Positions 1 to 39,008 of a DNA stretch of 64,000 nt are shown piece after piece (position 1 is the stretch's first letter; the number at the start of each line of letters is the position of its first letter). Under the pieces are notes generated by a model that ran no database searches, had not been told where the DNA came from, and was given only the letters and a program-made list of their open reading frames with translations. Source of the stretch: Pterobdella sp. o SKG-2022 (lineage: Eukaryota > Annelida > Clitellata > Hirudinida > Piscicolidae); NCBI GenBank assembly GCA_964035795.1, contig OZ038323.1:3553381-3617380 (forward strand), written 5' to 3'. The position numbers were made by a program, and so were the translations under genes.

Positions 1-60
1 TCCATTAACTTTGCAGCAAGCGCTTTGATCTACAAGCGTTTTATAAATACCGCATTACAT
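1..60 (+). repeat. SINE 3' tail (copy A of a three-copy family)
   Basis: This stretch matches the 3' body of the SINE copies at 33455-33574 and 38852-39008: a GCAAGCGCTTTGATCTA block, then AAGCG-TTTATAAATACCGC and the start of an ATTACAT tail. The tRNA-related head would lie to the left of the window. Same orientation as the other two copies. Identified by internal comparison only. Confidence 0.8.
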
Positions 61-863
61 CAGCTTACTGAAACAATAGTATACTATAAAAAAGTTATAT
101 ACGAGCTTTTTCGATTTACAACTTCGTAATAAGCAAGTGTTTGAACTGTTTCCGTATTAGGCTAATAAAGTTAATCATAATGCATTCCCCTTATATAAAA
201 TTATAAATATTGTACTGTCATCTTCATAGTCTTCACAAAAATGAGCAAACATCTTACAGGCGAGGCATTCTCTCTTGTGCATGCTCAAGTTTAATGCACT
301 CACATCAATCAATCAATCAGTTCATCTGCCATCGACAGGTTACTCAAATCAGGTTCTTCTATCTTCTTCTATCTTCCATGTAGCTATTTTCAGCTCCCCT
401 TCATGCATGTTTTGCAGAGATACCCTATTTTCTTCACCTGACTTGGCATCATGGAGTTTGTTCTTGTTTTCAAAGGGGATTTTCTTTTGCCTTCTTCTAA
501 TACATATATACTTCGCTATTGAAAACACCTCCTTATTATCATTATTATTACAGTGACAGTAAGTTTAAATTACTGTAAAATTAATTAAAATTCCTTGAAA
601 CCTCAATAAAAATTATCAAAAAACGTTGAAAACTAAAGGGTTTAAAGACCACCGGATCAAAGTTTAAAGGCCACCAGGTCAAAGTTGAAAGGTGCCCAGG
701 TTAAAAAGAGTTCAAAAACTAAAGTTCAATGCAGAAGTTTATATAATATAAAGCTCGTTTTATGTTTCATTCATTATAAATGACCTTTTTTTTTTAATTT
801 TTTTCTTTATCCAATTAATATATATTCAATTCAATTAAAATACCAATCATCCTAGTCAAAAAA
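61..863. other. AT-rich non-coding stretch
   Basis: A 93-codon open frame at 275-556 has no recognisable domain and looks like chance. A short direct repeat (gaccaccggatcaaag / ggccaccaggtcaaag) lies near 645-680. Nothing else supportable. Confidence 0.5.
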
Positions 864-1120
864 TTCTTAACGTCAATTTATGGTAGAATTTTAGTACATT
901 TTTTGAGCAGATAAAGCTATAATTTTCGATAAATTTAGCCTCACCATAAAACATTGGCAAAAAAATGTATTCAGTAGCTATCTAAATAAACTTTTTCGCT
1001 AATGTTTTATGAGATGGCCAAACTTATCTAAATATTGCTGCTTTATAGCTCAATAAATGTACTAAAATGTTTTTTGCTCAATAAATGCACTAAAATTCTT
1101 CCATAAACCGACGTGAAAAA
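864..1120. repeat. Imperfect inverted repeat (MITE-like), family 1
   Basis: The left arm (about 864-958) is the diverged reverse complement of the right arm (about 998-1120). Both carry a core reading, in one direction, (g/c)c-aatgttttatg followed by aaattatagctc-like sequence. The right arm has a tandem duplication of gctcaataaatg(t/c)actaaaat (about 1049-1071 and 1077-1100). Related sequence recurs at 26945-27070 and 33226-33310. No transposase frame is present, so a non-autonomous hairpin element is the best guess. Confidence 0.65.
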
Positions 1121-2635
1121 CTGTTGCATATTATTTATAAGTAAAAAAAATGTCTCTAAAAAGTTACAAGTTTTCCTTTATATATTTACAAAGCTTTTTA
1201 ATCTCTAAAATAACCCTTACCCCGACATCCCGTTCCATAATTCATTAAAACATTGTACTTCCACTGTTTCATCTTAGATTATATGCAATTTTTTTCTTTT
1301 TTAAATAAAAATTCTTGAACCAAATTTCGTTTTATAATGTAAAAATTTTTATCTCATCATTCAATATAAAACACTAGTTTTAAAATTTATCTATTTAAAG
1401 ATTTGTCGTGGATCAACTGATGCTTTAAAAAAATGTCTCATTTATTCAAATATAACCCTTTAAACAGTCTTATCGAATGTTATAAATAGTCTTGCTAAAA
1501 ATTTGAAATAAGATACTAAAAGATATAAGTTTCAGACTTTTGTTTAATATTTGTGCACCAAGAGATATTTTTTATAAAATGCGATCAAAATAATCCATTT
1601 CTATTGAAAAAAAAATCAAAAATATATCTCTAATTTAAAATATAGTAAAAATCATTTTAAATTCAATTTTATTTTTTAAAATTATTTTTTAAGTATTCAT
1701 AAACTCAATTAATGAACAATTTGAATTTTTATACAAAAAATTTTTGATTATCTATATCTGACTTTTAAATTTCATGTTTGTACGTTTAACTTATGACGTA
1801 CTTATCAAAATATTTCTTTCAAATAATATTTCTTTCAAAATGCTCAACACGAAAATAAAACCAATCTACAATGAAATTTTCGAATTTCTTCAGAATTTCA
1901 TTGTGAAATAGACGAAGTTGAATATAATCGGCAAATATTTGTTAGTACCAAGAATCTAATATAATGAGTCATGCTTTTTCAAACAACTTCATGCTGGGTT
2001 GATTTATTTGAACTAGATTGAGTTAATTTAATGAAATTCAACTTTTTAACTGAATATAATTTGGGAAAAGTTTTTAAAAGATGGATTGATGTACAGGTAC
2101 AAAAAATGTCCCACACTTGATGCAGGTGATCAAAAAAACATACTCACAAGTTGAAAATGGCATATTTCGTGTAAAACCTAAACTTCAATAAGAAAATTAT
2201 TTTTAGCATTTTAGATTTCATTTGAATTACTGCAGAAATATTTCAGTTCTTGTCACAATACTCAGATGAACGCGACTACTGTAAGTTTTCATAAAGATTT
2301 TTAGCATACTTAGGACATAAGGCAAAAGAGCGCAAATGCAAGAACAAAAAGACATGGAATTGAAATAAAAATTCAAAAATAGAAGAACATGCATAGTTTA
2401 TTAACCAAGAAATTTGAGAAGTTTCAAAAGCTAGCACTACATGGTTAGATCAATAAGATACATTTCTTTTGTAGATTTACCGTTTGTTTTCAAATGAATA
2501 CAAAACCGTTAGATTTTTTTTGCTGTTTTTACTTTATTCTTCAAATATTGATGTTGTAACGGTTTAAATGATTCTTGAACAAACAATATTATAGGGCCAA
2601 GAAACACAGTCGAAGCAGATAAATATCAATGTCTA
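1121..2635. other. AT-rich non-coding stretch
   Basis: No coding signal. It contains small palindromes such as acaatgaaatt / aatttcattgt near 1868-1904. Nothing else recognised. Confidence 0.5.
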
Positions 2636-2713
2636 GTTTATTTTCGAGTTTCACTTGTATTTTTTATGTGTGTTAAGTGCTCAGAAAAATACAAGTGAAA
2701 CTCGAAAATAAAC
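2636..2713. repeat. Perfect 29-bp inverted repeat with 20-nt loop
   Basis: Arms at 2636-2664 and 2685-2713 are exact reverse complements (left arm begins gtttattttcgagtttcac). The spacer is about 20 nt. The perfect arms suggest a young hairpin element or a recently formed palindrome. No related copy was noticed elsewhere in the window. Confidence 0.85.
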
Positions 2714-3889
2714 ATGCTAAGTACTCAGTTTTTAAACTTGTTCTAGCGAAAATTTAAATTTTTGGTTTATTTAAAGCTGAATGTATACAAAAGAGTATTT
2801 TATTCCTTTTTCACATCTTTTTTAAGTTCTTTTCTAAACTTATTTTCTTTCATTATCTTTTTCAATATAATCAACACCCAAGCTTGTCTTATATGCAAGA
2901 TTGCATACGAGACAAACACAGCAAATTCTTGTGTACACTGGAGCGGATATCTAATTATAGCAAATACAATTTTGACCTTTAATGAAAACACAAGTTTTCC
3001 ATATGAATTTTTACTTAAAATTTTTCTTAAAAAAAGAAGAATAAAGACCAGAAAATTAATTCTGGAACCCAACATTTGAACTGTTATTTTTATATTTCCA
3101 AAGATGTTTATATAATCACTATCAAAAGAACTTTGGAGAGCTTAAAATTTTTTCTAGTGGTTAAAGTATTCTTTTTCAAAAGAAACTTGGAAACTTCTGT
3201 CAAGAGAAATTCGAAATAGACGGTTTTATTTCTGATTCCAACGCCAGATTCATACTTTTACAATGAAGATAGAAATTTTTATCGATTATTTGATGTGGAA
3301 ACTAGACCCGTGAGAACATAAGAAATAGACCTTTCAAAAATAATTTTGTCGGAAAGTTTAGCGAAGATAAAATATTTAGATGAAAAAATATATTTCAAAA
3401 CAACTTTAGAAGTTGATTTTTATTTTTTTGTTTACTGTGAATTGGTAATGCTTTTCTATTAAGTGAGTACACCATGTGTCATTTGAGGTCATTACAAATA
3501 TCAGTTAATTACTTTATATATATACTTGTCAAACTATTTAATTTGAATTTTTAGATAAAGTTCAATATATTTAATTCAAAAAAACAAACAAAAAAACAAA
3601 TAAGCAAAAAACAAACAACGAATATTATTATTAGTGCCATGAAATTGTCTTTAAAACCACTTTAGTATATTTGTTTATATATAGAGTCAGTCAAAATATG
3701 ATAAGACTTCATTCATCCTAGGTTCTTACGCTTCATCCTTCAACCCGCACAAACCCAGTCATTCATTTCATTTACTCCTTTTTTCCACTAATTTTATTTC
3801 TTGTGAAAAATGAATTTTTCCTCAAGTATTCATTTGAGAAAAAATAATTCTAAAATCATGTTATATACATGAGGTGGGTTTTAAGCACT
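2714..3889. other. AT-rich non-coding stretch
   Basis: Two overlapping open frames on opposite strands at about 2762-3079 have hydrophobic, AT-driven composition and no recognisable domain. Nothing else supportable. Confidence 0.5.
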
Positions 3890-5900
3890 TGGGAAAAGTT
3901 GTTGTGAAGTTAGGGATTTGAAGTGATTAAGAAGATTGTTCTCAAAGAAATTTCAAATCTTTTGCTCCTCAAAATGGTGTTTGCTCTCACTTCAGCTATG
4001 TACGTTGTGTTCGATGATCTGGGTCTTTTTCTTTTAGGCAATGAAGACACAGTTGATAATTTCGAGGAAAGATAAGAAGGACTTTCCATTTTAAGACATT
4101 TATGCACTTGTAATATCATCTTGTATTGAATTCTTTCTCTAATTTTAAGCCAGTGTAGAGCTTTAAAGACAGGAGTTATGTGATCAAACTTTTTAGTTCC
4201 GGATATTAATCTGGCTGTCGTTTTAACTATGGACTGGCTTTGTAACTTGGTTAATCCTATTAGTACAATGTTTCCATAATCAATGCAACTCAATATCAAG
4301 GCTGATAAAAGTATTTTGAGTAACTCTTGATTCAGGTAGTTTTTAATGCTTCTTATCTTCCTCAATGATGCAAACGACATTTGCAATAATTTGTTTATGT
4401 GATCAAAAGAAATCCTTTAACACACGAACTGGTTGGGTTGGCAGTTTGCTGAGAACCAAATAAATTCAGTTTTTAAACTGTTGAGTTTCATTTGGTTGGT
4501 TTTCATCCAAGCTGCAATTTCATCAAAACACTTTGACATTCTTTCTTGCGAGCCCATTGATGCATCAAATGAGCATATTAAGAAATTTTCAAAGTGTAAG
4601 AAGCCGCAATTTTTTTAAAATCAGCTGTGTATAAAGTGAACAAAAGCGGTACAAGAACAGAACCTTGTGGTACTCCACTAGAGTAAACGTTTGGTGTTGA
4701 TTCTGTTTTGGGGCATTTGACGTTAAGTGATCTGTTGAAGAGGTAATTCCTAAACCATTCAAGAGAGAGGTCATTCAAGCCAAAAGATTCGTTTAATCTT
4801 CTGATTAATATTTTATGATCTAACAAGTCAAAGGCAGACGAAAAATCAAGAAAGACAAAAAGAGCTATTTTTTGTTGTCAGCTATTTCCAAAATATAAAA
4901 AGAAATCTTTAGTAAAGCTGTTTCTGCTAAATGATGGCGACGATAAGCTGATTGAAAAAAGGAGAATAAATTATTGTCGTTTAAGTGACAATTCTTAGAA
5001 AGACAATTCGTTCAAGAAGTTTTGAAAGCACGGTCAAGTTTAAAATTGGTCTATAGGATGAAAAGGCCTTTCGGTCCAGATCTAATTTCCTCAAAAGCCG
5101 TGTGACGTAAGCATGTTTGAATGGACATGGAACCCTTCCAGTGGCAAAAGATAGATTGAAGATACTCAATATGAATGGAGCAACTATAAAAGCTATCTTT
5201 TTCAGAAGCCAGGTTGGAATTGGGTCGTGTTCACACTGTTTATTTGGAAGGTTCTGAATGGCATAGTAAGTCATTTAATGTAACTTCATCGAAGTCATTG
5301 AAATGTTGCATTTAAAAATTTCTGGTGCTTCAGATGATTGGATGGAAATCTTTTCTGTTTCTCTAGTAATTAAAAATGATACTCTTGAGCATTAATGTTA
5401 GCAGCGGATTTTTTTTACTTTCTGAAATTTTATTGATGAACTTTCAAGTGGTTGGTGATTTGCTTTTGAGATCCATGAGTTTTGCTTTCCAATACTCTTT
5501 TTATTCTGTCTACATAATTTTTTCATATCTGTTTCTGATTGACCCAGACCTCCAGTTCAACTGTACATTTGTTTTTTGTGTATCTCTATTCAAGTTTTCT
5601 TTTGAGACGTTTTGCATCATGACATTCTTGATCGAACCATGGTTCAGATAGTCTTTGATGAATTTGAATAGTCTTCATTGGTAGCATTTTGTCAAAAATC
5701 ATTGAAAATGTAGATTTGTGAAATTTAAAAGCTGAGTCAACGTGAAGATTAGTGGCAGAAGCTATAGAAGAGTTTTCAACTTCATGAACAAACAAACCTC
5801 TCAAGATCCAAAACTTTCCATTGTCCTTCTTTGAATTCAGTGTAGATAGGTGGGTTGTTAGCGAACATTTCCATATTTTTCATTTTCTTTCAAAATGAAA
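3890..5900 (-). mobile_element. Degenerate CR1/L2-like non-LTR retrotransposon (RT region)
   Basis: Read on the minus strand, fragments follow the order of a CR1/L2-type ORF2. At 5804-5586 is the linker after the endonuclease (SEPWFDQECHDAKRLKRKLE). At 5274-4981 is the early RT region (SSYRPILNLTVLSKLLERIV). At 4826-4578 is the RT GVPQGSVLVPLLFTLY box. At 4386-3910 is the C-terminal tail (SCIDYGNI, FDHITPVFKALHWL, SPSYLSSKL). The frame is broken by stops and shifts, and the codons expected for the catalytic YADD box near 4580 are missing: the sequence goes from a stop straight to TATGCTCAT and then to the FDAS...AAWMKTNQMKLN segment in another frame. It is therefore dead. Element ends are approximate; no target-site duplication was found. 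Confidence 0.85.
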
Positions 5901-6261
5901 ATTCAACTCATGATAGAGATCGTTTTTATTAATTCATCGTAAGTCTTTTAAATCTTTTATTTTTTTAAACTTATTTTCGTTTCATGAAATAATAATCATT
6001 GTCTTCAATATTTATCAAATAATTGGGCGCATTATGCTATGATTTACATTGTTTTTCATAACATTTTTAAGGATTTATGTCGGTGAATCCGTTTATTTAG
6101 TTATAAAATTTTTGTTTCAATATATATATATATATCATTTCTTCAACTAATTAAATTTAGAAATTTAATTATAATAAAAGCGGTTTTTTGAAATATTTCT
6201 TGGTTTTGCTACAATGAATCATGAATTTTGATATTTTTTTAGGATTTTGGAAATTATATAA

Positions 6262-7584
6262 ATGAATGTAAAGAACAAAGACTTAGAAAACTTTCATCAG
6301 TCAAAAAGTATGACTTCTACAAATTCTGTTCTTGGTACTTTGTTCACATGTTTTAAATGTGGGAGAGATTTTAAACTAAGAGTTCAACTACGTTCACATG
6401 GAAAAAAATGTGTTGCTAAAAGACCTCCTTCTGCTTTGTTGGAAAGACCTCTTTGTGATAAAAATGTTTTTATGGATTTACTAGGATTGCGGGTTAATAT
6501 CAAGTCTGAGAAAGTTGAACCACCAAAATGTAACTATAAACTACGAGATGGTATCATTATAATAATTGATGAAAATGAAGAAGAAGATATTGATGTTAAA
6601 GAATCAGAGCAAGAAAAAACCCCTAAAAAAATGCATCTTATAGTTAAAAAAGCCAAAAATCAAAAAATGAAAAACTACAGTCTTAAAAGATTAATGGATG
6701 TAGATTGTACTTCAGTATTAGGGCAACTCATAGAATATAAAAAGTCTTCTTTAAAATCATATATTAACAAAGTAAGTATAATAAAGAATTATGAAAAATG
6801 GTGTGACACAAAATGCTCAAAAGATATGAAAAATATAATTACAAAAACCTATTTAGAACACCTAAAAAAGGACCGAGGTTTTCGCATTGCCATTCGATCA
6901 TCAAAGAGACTCACTAGTCAATGTTTTGTTAAGCTTTCTAGGGTAGATGAACTGTTAAAATACCAAGAATATTTTAAAAAAGATGCAAAAAGTAATAACT
7001 CAAATAACCTTCTTAGTTCTACTCAGTTATTCAAAAGTTCTGGTGTACAAAGAGAAATTGTTATCCATCGAACAGAACAAACTTTGAAACAAGTTCTACC
7101 AGAAACAAACAAAATTTTTATTAAATATAATGATATAACTTCACCAAATCAAAAAACCACATTGAATTTGCCAATACAATTATCTTCAGACCATCAAAAA
7201 AATGTTACAGATGAAGACTGTTACGTGTTCAAAGTTGATCAAACAAAACAAATAAAAACAAATCCCAGTAAATTTTCTTTTTTTTGTTATTTATGCTACA
7301 AAACTATTACAGAAGATTCTTTTGATCAAGAAACAGTCAAGCACCACTACTCAACAGTGCACAAAATATCCAATTTCTCATTCAAAGCCAGTGAAACAGA
7401 AAAGGGCCAAGTCTGGAAACTGGTTGAAAAAAATTCATCTAATAACATATCGACAAAAATAACAAAAAATAGTTTTGTAGAAAAAGTTCCAATTATTAGT
7501 TCCAATGGCTTTTTGAAAGATAACTTCTGGAGTCAAAATAAAACCAATCTTCCATTTCATTCTGATGTCATTTGTATTGATTGA
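6262..7584 (+). CDS. Uncharacterised zinc-finger protein, 440 aa
   Basis: This is a 440-codon intronless frame. Near the N-terminus (residues about 31-51) is a C2HC-type finger, FTCFKCGRDF...HGKKC. Near residues 345-372 is a second Cys/His cluster, FFCYLCYK...KHHYSTVH, fitting a C2H2-like finger with a long loop. An acidic patch (ENEEEDIDVKESEQE) precedes a Lys-rich segment, suggesting a nuclear protein. The codon before the ATG is an in-frame TAA, and a pyrimidine-rich tract ending in ag lies about 20 nt upstream (to 6241), so the start is probably just inside a second exon with a spliced 5' UTR. A canonical AATAAA follows the stop by about 70 nt. I do not recognise the family. Length and fingers make chance unlikely, but a domesticated or transposon-borne origin cannot be excluded. 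Convergent with the ABC transporter gene. Confidence 0.7.
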   Translation: MNVKNKDLENFHQSKSMTSTNSVLGTLFTCFKCGRDFKLRVQLRSHGKKCVAKRPPSALLERPLCDKNVFMDLLGLRVNIKSEKVEPPKCNYKLRDGIIIIIDENEEEDIDVKESEQEKTPKKMHLIVKKAKNQKMKNYSLKRLMDVDCTSVLGQLIEYKKSSLKSYINKVSIIKNYEKWCDTKCSKDMKNIITKTYLEHLKKDRGFRIAIRSSKRLTSQCFVKLSRVDELLKYQEYFKKDAKSNNSNNLLSSTQLFKSSGVQREIVIHRTEQTLKQVLPETNKIFIKYNDITSPNQKTTLNLPIQLSSDHQKNVTDEDCYVFKVDQTKQIKTNPSKFSFFCYLCYKTITEDSFDQETVKHHYSTVHKISNFSFKASETEKGQVWKLVEKNSSNNISTKITKNSFVEKVPIISSNGFLKDNFWSQNKTNLPFHSDVICID

Positions 7585-7653
7585 CTTTTTGAGTTTCAGT
7601 GACTTGTATATATTTCCAATTGTGTCAGTTCAGAGTTCACAAGTCTTTTTATA

Positions 7654-7659
7654 AATAAA
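7654..7659 (+). terminator. Poly(A) signal AATAAA of the zinc-finger gene
   Basis: AATAAA lies 70 nt after the stop codon of the 6262-7584 frame, a normal distance for a short 3' UTR. Confidence 0.6.
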
Positions 7660-8568
7660 ACAGAAGTTTGTATCTTACCCTTGAACAAATACTCAGACAT
7701 CATCAAAGAAAGCTTTAAAATTTTGAAAGGAATTATTTCACAATCCTATTAAAATATTGATATTGAGTGTAGGTTTTTGTACGTCTTAGGTCAATATGTC
7801 ATGCCGAATCAGAACTAAATGTCTTACATTTTTTTACTCTCAGTATTTTTTACCAGCTTTATATATTTTTTGGTTCTTGCTATCAATCATTCTATAGATT
7901 TGTTCTGCGTATTTTGGGCCCTCTTCGTGTTACGCAAAGCTTTCATATAAATATGAAACTTTCTAATTACTACTGGCATAAATCTATTGGAACAGCTGGA
8001 GGTTGTTTTCTTTGCCTTAACAAGGTTAAAATCCAGCACTATGCTATCATTCTGGGCCATTTTCCTATTCCCGTCATATGGGAAGAAAGACAATATATGC
8101 ATAAATTTTATTAATTTGCAATTGATTTACTGTTGCATTGGCCCAAACATTTTGAACTAAATTAATTGTGAATAAAAAATATTGATCCGTATGCGAAAGA
8201 AGTGCACGCCCTATACGGTAACTCAACGTTAAACGCGTAAATACGCCCCGAATTCGATTATTTTTTTTACATTTTTTTTAGGTTCTTTTTGAAATTTTTT
8301 TCTCTATGTGTTCCTGTATAGAAATATTTTATGTATCATCGATGTAAATTATCATTCAAAGAAAAACGTTCATTATGAATTTTTTCAAAACTTTAGTCAT
8401 ATACTCAAGTGCTTAACAAAAATAAAGATTGAATGTATTCAAAAAACCACATGATAAAAATGGTTGTATGTTTCAAAAAGTTCATTCTACACGGAAAACA
8501 TTTTTTGGCAAGTCCCAAAAATTCCCTAGTCTTAGATCTCGATAAAGTACAAAAGTTTCAGGTTGGCT
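7660..8568. other. Convergent intergenic region
   Basis: This lies between the 3' ends of the zinc-finger gene (+) and the ABC transporter (-). Open frames at 7887-8114 overlap on both strands and carry no domain. No clear minus-strand AATAAA was seen close to the transporter stop; a TTTATT (AATAAA on minus) near 8107 would imply a 3' UTR of about 460 nt. Confidence 0.4.
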
Positions 8569-30608
<22,040 letters not shown>

Positions 30609-31555
30609 TTTGTCTAAAAATCAGTGTAAAAAAGATTTTGTAAAAATTTGTTTTCAATGATAAACATAATCAAAAATTGCAAGCAAATTGACTAGTCAGA
30701 TGATTGAACTGAAACTGTAAATTGGATAAACATTGGCTAAAAATGAACTACTATTCTGAAAAAATCATTCTGGTCGCTTTGAAAATAAGTTTAAATAGCT
30801 ACTATAAATAGAATGGAGGTTTAAACTAACGACACTTCATTTTGAAAAATTTATTTTTTACTATTTACAAAATAATTTTGAAAAATAAATTCATTTAAAA
30901 TTTAACTCAGATTGAAATTTTTTAAAACTTCGTGTTTAAATATCTAGATGACCTTTCCAAAGTTCAATAAAAATTAAACGAATAAAAATCTGTTTTGGTG
31001 AGATATTTTCCGGTTATCAAAAGAACTTACTTTTACTAAAAATATTTATTACAGAAGTAGATTTATTGGGTGCTTTTTCCAATACCTAAAAATATTCAAA
31101 ACAAGTACATAACTAGAAACTCCAACAATGATTTGTGATAAGATTAAACGTACCGAAAATTGCTGTTTTTTGGAAAACAATAAATGTATCTTACATTTGC
31201 CTTATTTTTAAGATTATAGAAATCAGAAAATATTTTAATAGATACACGAGGTTTCTAACAATTAGTTTCCACGTTAAACAATCCACGACGCTTTCAGTTG
31301 CAAGCTGAGCGTTTCAGCCACGAGATTAAAACTTCGAATATTATTCACATTTCCAATTTATTTTAAAATACCGAATTTGAAAAGTCTTAAAAATACATAC
31401 CATCATAGTTTGACTATAAAAACCTGACACGAACCACCCGAAACAATCTCCACAAACATCACAACTAAAACCCACACATATCAACAATAATCTAACAGCG
31501 AATCTGTCATTAAACAAATATCTTTACATTTCTTTGTATTTACTGACAGAAACTT
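30609..31555. other. Intergenic region between WDR5 (3' end) and ABCC (start)
   Basis: This 947-bp AT-rich gap must hold the WDR5 3' UTR/poly(A) site and the ABCC promoter and 5' UTR, as both genes read leftward. A TTTATT (AATAAA on minus) near 31355 is a possible WDR5 poly(A) signal, about 200 nt past the stop. No TATA box could be assigned in such AT-rich sequence. Confidence 0.4.
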
Positions 31556-36751
<5,196 letters not shown>

Positions 36752-38851
36752 ATTTCTTTTTTGCAATAATTTAATTCCTTTGAGTCTCTAAAGAAACCCA
36801 AAGATTTCCTGATAATTGATATGATTTAAGCTATCACACGAGTTTTGAGAATCAAAACTGGCCAGCAAAATTGTAAAATTAGTTTTTATTGTAGCTTTTA
36901 AATCATTCGAGACAGTTGAAATCTTCAACTTAACAAAGTTTTCAGAGAATTTTGATGTTTTAAATAAACCTGCCAGCAAAGACTAAAAATGACAAAACAA
37001 AGAACTTCCACAAAATGAGCGGCTGTACTTTATTTTGTAGGTTATGGGAAAGAAATCTTTTCTCGTTTCAAAAGTTTTTGAAACATAAATTTATTATGTG
37101 TATTTCATAACAAAATTCAATTCAAACTGTACTTTTTGTTGATATGAAGAAAAATTTAAAACCTAGTCTAAAATTTATCATGAGATAAGAAAAATTTTAG
37201 GAATACCATCAAAAATTCTGTGAATCAAACTGATTCTAGATACACAACTAGCGAATGATAAACTTTAAACAAAGCACAAAAAAATTTGGAAACAGTTTTT
37301 ATCTTTCAAATGAAATCTTTCAAATTTAAAAATTCCCCTCCAAAATGATATTTCTTCAAATATAAATTACTATAATTTTCAAGTTGTGAATAATTTGATA
37401 GGCTTTTGAAAGATGGAGACTATAATTACTATATATAATGTGTTTTCCTTTTCTTTTTAGTAACGATTAGTGAAAAAAGTTTTTAAACTTCAAAAAAAGC
37501 TGTCAAGAATAACATTTATTCAAAATTATTTTTATTTATTTCATGATTTGTCTTATAAAAAATCAAAAAATTTCTTATTTTATGACTAGAACTAACACGA
37601 AACTTGAGATAGTAAATCTCAGAGTTTCCACTGAATATTTCATAGTATAATGAGTCACTTATTCAAAAAGAAAATAAAAAACTTTTATTTAACCTTTAAT
37701 AGCTTTTTAGTCTCGGTTTTTAAATTCAAAAAAATAATTGAAAAGTTAATAATGATATTGAAAAAATATCTTATTCGCTTTTTGTTTACAAAAAAATCCT
37801 TGAAAGACTTTTAAAAGAAATATTATATCACGATAAATAAAATATAAGCTCTATTATCAAACTAACATATAAAAAAAACAAAAAAAATAAAAATTAAACC
37901 AATTCAAAGCATGGAAGAAATTTTAACATCATATCTGGTCGGGCTCAAAAGTGACTTAAATAGCACGTGGTTCTTCGGCTACGGCAATCGCACGTTCAAT
38001 CCTAACTCCACTATAAGCCCCATCTCCATCACACACTGTTTTCTTGTTAAACCAAAAAACATCAGTAATATATAAAAAATTTCATTGAAACAATACTTTA
38101 AAGTGTTTTATTTACCAGTTTAAAAGATCCTATTTGCCAGTTTCATGTAAAAATAAATATATATAAAAAACGGGAATTTTATTAAAATTTTTCTAATTTT
38201 TAATAAAACTTAACGTTTATCAAAAATCATTAAAAGTTGAAAAAAAAATTGAATTAAAGTCTAATGCAAAAGATCAACACCTCTCCATCCACCCTCAACA
38301 CACTACACAACACTTTCTCACCACTCTAACACACACAACCAACACCAGCGTATCAACAAGCATCAATTATTATACCCTCAATATAACACCATAAAATCCA
38401 CCAAAAAACCCTTCATCACTAACCTCATGGTGTTATATTAAAAAACCCCACAATACCTCTAACTTCTAACTTCTATATTATATTTAAACAACACAACAAC
38501 ATCATAACTAATATCCAACACATATCACACCACACCACTACCCCAAACGCTTACAAGAAGAAAAAAGCGAACAAAAGCGTCAGTAGGGTCGATCAAAAAA
38601 TGAAGACCTCCGCAGCGCTCAATTTACTCTCAAAAGGACTCGCCTGTATTAATGACCTTCACGAAACCTTCCTATCAATTAAGTTTTCTTTTAAACTCGA
38701 GTAGTTTTTAAATTTTTTTTTTATTTTTAAATCCTTTATTTTAAACTTAGGGTAGTGAACCAGGGTCGGCTTATGAATGTGGCCTAATATTTCATGGTTA
38801 TGTAGGTTTTGTGGTTTGAATCTAATAATTATATTGGAAATACTCTTAATC
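36752..38851. other. Region upstream of WDR5
   Basis: AT-rich without a recognisable coding exon. A small CpG-containing patch with an E-box (CACGTG) lies at about 37955-38010. A G-poor, C/A-rich strand covers about 38270-38560 and holds a perfect 13-bp inverted repeat (38380-38392 and 38427-38439). The WDR5 promoter and 5' UTR should be somewhere here. Confidence 0.4.
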
Positions 38852-39008
38852 AATTAGACTAATTATCTAAAGTTACCGGGTTCGATCCCGCGTGGGCCGA
38901 CAATTAGCACCTGTTCCACAGTGTTTTCGCTACATTAAATTTGTAGCAAGCGCTTTGATCTATAAGGAAAAACGCTTTATAAATACCGCATTACATTACA
39001 TTACATTA
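38852..39008 (+). mobile_element. SINE copy C with tRNA-like anticodon and T arms
   Basis: 5'-truncated in the anticodon stem: TTAGA-CTAATTA-TCTAA gives a 7-nt loop with anticodon-like AAT. Then come a pol III B box/T-arm (CGGGTTCGATCCCG) and GTGGGCC, able to pair with the GGCCCGT start of copy B. The body caattagcacctgtt...gcaagcgctttgatcta...aaataccgc ends in a tandem attacatt tail. No coding capacity. Confidence 0.88.
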
